From NCBI RefSeq assembly GCF_028583545.1, contig NZ_CP087106.1:5873001-5937000 (forward strand): a DNA stretch of 64,000 nt, written 5' to 3'. This stretch comes from Methylobacterium sp. NMS14P. GTDB taxonomy: Bacteria; Pseudomonadota; Alphaproteobacteria; Rhizobiales; Beijerinckiaceae. A program made the position numbers and the translations under genes. The notes under the pieces were generated by a model that saw nothing but the letters and a program-made list of their open reading frames with translations, was not told where the DNA came from and did no database searches. Shown here one piece after another: positions 60,995-64,000 of this stretch (position 1 is its first letter; each line of letters opens with the position of its first letter).

Positions 60995-61570
60995 ATGGCA
61001 CCACGGATCGGGGGCGTGCGCCTCGTACATGACGGTTGGGCGCGCTACCTCGTCGCCGAGGTGATGCAGGAGGACGGGAGCCGCATCACGCGGGAGATGG
61101 AGGATCACGGCCGGGCCGTCGCGGTGCTCCCCTACGATCCGGACCGGCGGGTCGCCACGCTCGTCTCGCAGTTCCGGGCGCCGGTCCTGTACTCGGGCGG
61201 GCCGCCGAGCCACGTCGAGGTGCCGGCCGGACTCCTCGACGAGGGCGCCTCCGAGGACGAGGCGCGGCGCGAGGCGATGGAGGAGACGGGCCTGCGCCTG
61301 AGCGCCCTCGACTTCGTCGCCAGCGCCTGGTCGATGCCGGGGATCTCCACCGAGCGGATGGACCTGTTCCTCGCCGCCTATGGCGAGTCCGACCGGACCG
61401 GCACCGGCGGCGGCCTCGCCGCGGAGAGTGAGGCCGTGGCGGTCCACGAGATCCCGCTGTCGGAACTGGCCGCCATGGGCCGCCGCGGGGCGATCACCGA
61501 CATGAAGTCGCTGACGCTGCTCTTCGCGCTCCAATTGCGGCGGCCGGACCTGTTCGCAGAGCGCCGCTGA
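60995..61570 (+). CDS. Nudix hydrolase (ADP-ribose pyrophosphatase-like)
   Basis: A 191-residue Nudix protein of the NudF group. The Nudix box GLLDEGASEDEARREAMEET (G-x5-E-x7-R-E-A-x-E-E-T, followed by G-L) is intact; upstream GRAVAVLPYDPDRRVATLVS and SQFRAPVLYSG are typical of ADP-ribose or GDP-sugar pyrophosphatases. It may clear ADP-ribose or nucleoside-diphosphate sugars. It ends 2 bases before the wecG-like stop. Confidence 0.88.
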   Translation: MAPRIGGVRLVHDGWARYLVAEVMQEDGSRITREMEDHGRAVAVLPYDPDRRVATLVSQFRAPVLYSGGPPSHVEVPAGLLDEGASEDEARREAMEETGLRLSALDFVASAWSMPGISTERMDLFLAAYGESDRTGTGGGLAAESEAVAVHEIPLSELAAMGRRGAITDMKSLTLLFALQLRRPDLFAERR

Positions 61571-61572
61571 GG

Positions 61573-62436
61573 TCAGCCGGCGCGCCGCCGGAACTGGTCC
61601 CGCACGGCGAGGCCGACGAAGCGCCAGGACTTGATGAAGTAGCGCCGGAACAGCCGGCGCGGCGCCTGCAGGAACCGGTAGATCCACTCGAGGCCGAGGC
61701 GCTGCATCAGCCTCGGCGCGCGCGGCAGGAACCCGGCGGCGACGTTGAGGGCGTCGCCGACGCAGAAGACCACCGGCTCGCCGAGCGTCTGGCCGTGGCG
61801 ATCCACCCAGATCTCGGACTTGGGCGCGCCGACGCCCATCACCAGCAGCGTCGTCCCGTGGGCGTGGATCCGCTCGGCCAGGGCGCGGCTGTAGGCCGCG
61901 TCGTGCTCGAAGCCGAAGGGCGGCACGGCGCTCGCCACGGCGCCGGGCGGCAAGCCCGCCGCCTGCAGCCGGATCGCCAGCGCGTCCGCCGCGTCCTGGC
62001 GGGCGGAGACGAAGAAGACCCGCTGCGCGAAGGCCGGCGGATCGGCCAGTATGCAGCCCAAGAGGTCGTGGCCGGTGATCCGGTGCACGGGCTGGCCGCA
62101 CGCCTTCCGGGCCAGCCAGACCAGCGGCATCCCGTCCAGGGTCCTGGCCGCGGCGCCCGCGTAGGCCTCGCGGAACGGCGCGTTCTCGCTGAGCTGGACG
62201 ATATGATCGACGTTCGCCGTGACGATCATCCGCGGGCGGCCGTCTCGCCGGGCCGCGACGGCGGCCACGAGGGCCGCGGCGGGACCGGTGTGGAACCGGT
62301 GTCCGAAGAGTTCGACGGTCGCGCCCGTCTGCGGCGATCCGGACGCCGCGGAGGCCGGGGCGCTCACCGTGTGTGCCTCTCCGAGGACCGGATCCATAGA
62401 GCCCAGGTAGAGGCTGACCTCACCGATGTCACGCAT
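61573..62436 (-). CDS. WecG/TagA/CpsF-family glycosyltransferase
   Basis: A 287-residue GT26 enzyme. Family blocks are VELFGHRFHTGPAAALVAAV, VTANVDHIVQLSENAPFREA, RTLDGMPLVWLARKACGQPV, LLVMGVGAPKSEIWVDRHG and FCVGDALNVAAGF. Such enzymes add N-acetylmannosaminuronate or UDP-sugars to undecaprenyl-PP acceptors in surface polysaccharide assembly. It overlaps the Wzz gene by 8 bp, so the two are co-expressed in the second EPS locus. ATG at 62436; an internal ATG at 62397 is possible. Confidence 0.88.
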   Translation of the reverse strand: MRDIGEVSLYLGSMDPVLGEAHTVSAPASAASGSPQTGATVELFGHRFHTGPAAALVAAVAARRDGRPRMIVTANVDHIVQLSENAPFREAYAGAAARTLDGMPLVWLARKACGQPVHRITGHDLLGCILADPPAFAQRVFFVSARQDAADALAIRLQAAGLPPGAVASAVPPFGFEHDAAYSRALAERIHAHGTTLLVMGVGAPKSEIWVDRHGQTLGEPVVFCVGDALNVAAGFLPRAPRLMQRLGLEWIYRFLQAPRRLFRRYFIKSWRFVGLAVRDQFRRRAG

Positions 62437-63904
62437 CGGCGGCCCGGAAGCTCGCGGCCGGCCGGGTGGCGGCGCGCAGGTTGCGGCGCCGGTCGCTGTC
62501 GGCGCCCAGCATCAGGGCGATGCCACCGCCGAGCAGCAGGCCGAGGACCAGCGCCACCGGCAGAACGATCTTGGGCGAGGGCGGGAAGGTCCGCTGGCGC
62601 GCCGGCACCGCGGCCGAGATGATCCGGACGTTGGTGGTGTTCAGCCGCTCCTGCTCGCTCGCCTCGCGGGCGCGCTTCAGGTAGGCCTCGTAGATGCCGC
62701 GGCGGGCGTCGAGGGTCCGCTCCAGCTCGCGCAGGCCGACATAGGCCCGGTCGCTGGACGCGGTCTCGTTCTTCACGCGGTCGAGATTGGCCCGGATCGC
62801 CGCCTCGCTCGCGGCGGCGCGGTCGTAATCCTTCTGGGTCGTCTCGATGATCCGCTCCTTCTCGCGCTGGATCAGGCGCTGCAGGTCGCGCTGCTGGGCG
62901 TACTGCTCGGCCATCGCCGGGTGGCGCTCGCCGAGGCGCGTGGCGAGTTCCGCGGTGTTGCGGGACAGCGTGGCGTACTGCTGCCGCAGGGCCTGCATCT
63001 CCAGGCTCTGCAGCATCTCCGGCAGGGCGGTGCTGGGATCCGACGAGCGCATCCGGCGCGCCTGATCGAGGCGCGACTTGGCCTCCGCGGTCTTGATGGA
63101 GGCGGTGACGAGCTGCTGGTTCAGGTCGCCGAGCTGCTGGTCGGTGAGCAGGCGGCCGCTGGCCGCCACGAGCTTGTGGTCCTCGCGGTAGCGCACCACG
63201 GCGCTCTCGGCCTGCTCGACGTCGCGCTTGAGGCTGTTGAGCCGCCCCGCCAGGGCGTCCGAGGCGCGCCGCGCGGTCTCGGTCCGGGCCGCGGCCTCCT
63301 CGGTGAAGTAGGCGTCGCCGACGGCGTTGGCGATGCGGGCGGCCTTCTCGGGATCGCGGGACTGCACCGAGACGTCGATCACGAAGGTCCGCTCGGCCCG
63401 CCGGACGGTGAGCCGGTTCTGCAGCGTGTCGAGGGCGGTGATGACCGGGTCGCGGCTCGCCGGCGGGGGCAGCATGCCGAGCGCGCCCTTGATCCAGGTC
63501 AGGGTCGGGTTGTTGCCGTCGGGCAGGACGAACTCGTCGTCCTGATCGAGGTGGAGCTTGGCGATCACCCGGCGCAGGACGCTGTCCGACTGGATCACCC
63601 GCACCTGGCTCTCGGCGATCGACACGCCGCTGTCGGCCTGGGGCTGGCGCGCGTTCACGTCGTTCTCGACGACGCGCAGGTCGCTCGGATCGACCAGGAC
63701 CTGGATGCTCGACGTGTAGCGCGGCGGGATCAGGCCGAGGAGCGCCACCGCCACCGCGACCATGAACAGGCCGCCCAGCACGATGAAGCCGCTGCCGCGC
63801 CACAGGCGTCGCAGGATCACGCGGCTGTCTGTCGGCGGCGCGACCTGCGGCAGCACCATCCGCACGGGCTGTTCGCCGCTCATCCGTGTCGAGAAGTCGA
63901 ACAT
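62429..63904 (-). CDS. Wzz/GumC-type polysaccharide co-polymerase without kinase domain
   Basis: A 491-residue inner-membrane protein. N-terminal helix (GFIVLGGLFMVAVAVALLGL, about 40-62), the Wzz signature IPPRYTSSIQVLVDPSDLRV then VENDVNARQPQADSGVSIAE, a long periplasmic coiled coil (about 200-430) and a second helix (IVLPVALVLGLLLGGGIALM), then a short tail RRNLRAATRPAASFRAADA. Residues about 50-460 follow the same plan as the co-polymerase at 32738, but no kinase domain follows. It controls polymer length or export; the rest of its locus lies beyond the right edge. Confidence 0.88.
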   Translation of the reverse strand: MFDFSTRMSGEQPVRMVLPQVAPPTDSRVILRRLWRGSGFIVLGGLFMVAVAVALLGLIPPRYTSSIQVLVDPSDLRVVENDVNARQPQADSGVSIAESQVRVIQSDSVLRRVIAKLHLDQDDEFVLPDGNNPTLTWIKGALGMLPPPASRDPVITALDTLQNRLTVRRAERTFVIDVSVQSRDPEKAARIANAVGDAYFTEEAAARTETARRASDALAGRLNSLKRDVEQAESAVVRYREDHKLVAASGRLLTDQQLGDLNQQLVTASIKTAEAKSRLDQARRMRSSDPSTALPEMLQSLEMQALRQQYATLSRNTAELATRLGERHPAMAEQYAQQRDLQRLIQREKERIIETTQKDYDRAAASEAAIRANLDRVKNETASSDRAYVGLRELERTLDARRGIYEAYLKRAREASEQERLNTTNVRIISAAVPARQRTFPPSPKIVLPVALVLGLLLGGGIALMLGADSDRRRNLRAATRPAASFRAADA

Positions 63905-64000
63905 ACGCCCCGCTCCCTGACCTACCTCGGCGGAGACCGCCGCCCGTCACCAGCCTCGTCGCCCGTTCCCTTTCTGACCAGCTTCGTGCCGATCTGGAAC
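63905..64000. other. 96 bases upstream of the last Wzz gene
   Basis: Leader sequence; no clear promoter element or gene start visible before the window ends. Confidence 0.4.

Noticed and set aside
1..64000. tRNA, rRNA, CRISPR arrays, insertion sequences, integrases
   Set aside because: Looked for characteristic motifs (T-loop GTTCGAATC patterns, regular spaced repeats, transposase or integrase families) and found none; an automated scan could still find a divergent tRNA.

Overview
The window reads as a chromosomal segment of a high-GC alphaproteobacterium of the Rhizobiales (Hyphomicrobiales), most likely Methylobacterium or a close relative. The evidence is the strongly G/C-biased third codon positions, the gene orders dapF-mtaB ... 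ftsY-septation protein-ccmG-ccmD-ccmC, trmN6-like-DUF2007-polyprenyl synthase, 6S RNA-5-FCL-YmdB-like and DUF6101-ubiA-rsmE-gshA, the presence of RcdA, and dispersed CCCTCTCCCG palindromes that I recall as common in Methylobacterium. I could run no database search, so the genus is an inference. I see no rRNA, tRNA, CRISPR array, insertion sequence or integrase.

Layout. 1-7.5 kb: a PNPOx-fold protein cut by the left edge, a transmembrane chemoreceptor, and on the minus strand a probable trpS-HAD dehalogenase-tam operon, an EndoIII-like glycosylase and a secreted GyrI-like protein. 7.7-14.4 kb: housekeeping genes dapF-mtaB, an RluA-type pseudouridine synthase, ftsY, a septation protein, and the cytochrome c maturation genes ccmC-ccmD-ccmG; the tiny ccmD is linked to both neighbours by a Shine-Dalgarno/stop overlap and a 4-bp overlap. 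14.4-16.2 kb: a long spacer with an inverted pair of palindromic repeats, then a perfect alphaproteobacterial LexA-type box (GAAC-N7-GAAC) in front of a two-gene unit whose first product looks like a phage-type recombination accessory protein. 16.2-24.8 kb: a tRNA methyltransferase-like gene, DUF2007, polyprenyl diphosphate synthase, a MarR regulator divergent from a ClC chloride channel (with a perfect 21-bp palindrome on the channel's predicted -35), ispE, moeA and a class V aminotransferase-fold enzyme.

24.9-34.8 kb is an exopolysaccharide locus: flippase, FemAB/GNAT-like protein, two glycosyltransferases on divergent strands, a secreted GH5 hydrolase, a Wzy/VpsF-like polymerase and a Wzz-Wzc co-polymerase whose kinase-like domain has lost its P-loop. 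A second exopolysaccharide locus (WecG/TagA-type transferase plus a kinase-less Wzz) lies at the right end (61.6-63.9 kb) and probably continues outside. Between them: 6S RNA just before 5-formyl-THF cyclo-ligase and a YmdB-like phosphoesterase; a MotA/ExbB-like plus OmpA/MotB-like pair; a 150-residue soluble piece of a chemoreceptor; an ABC exporter divergent from rpmE; an orphan metQ; rcdA; a copper-handling cluster (TonB receptor, two DUF2946 proteins, a YcnI-PCuAC fusion); an L,D-transpeptidase; a secreted phosphoesterase; stress and cold-shock genes; cysQ-like phosphatase; and the DUF6101, ubiA, rsmE, gshA, tusA, nudix block.

The strongest leads for new biology are the LexA-controlled gene pair, the MarR/ClC divergon with its visible operator, the kinase-dead EPS co-polymerase beside a secreted GH5, and the copper cluster with two small HxxxDCC membrane proteins around a two-domain copper chaperone.
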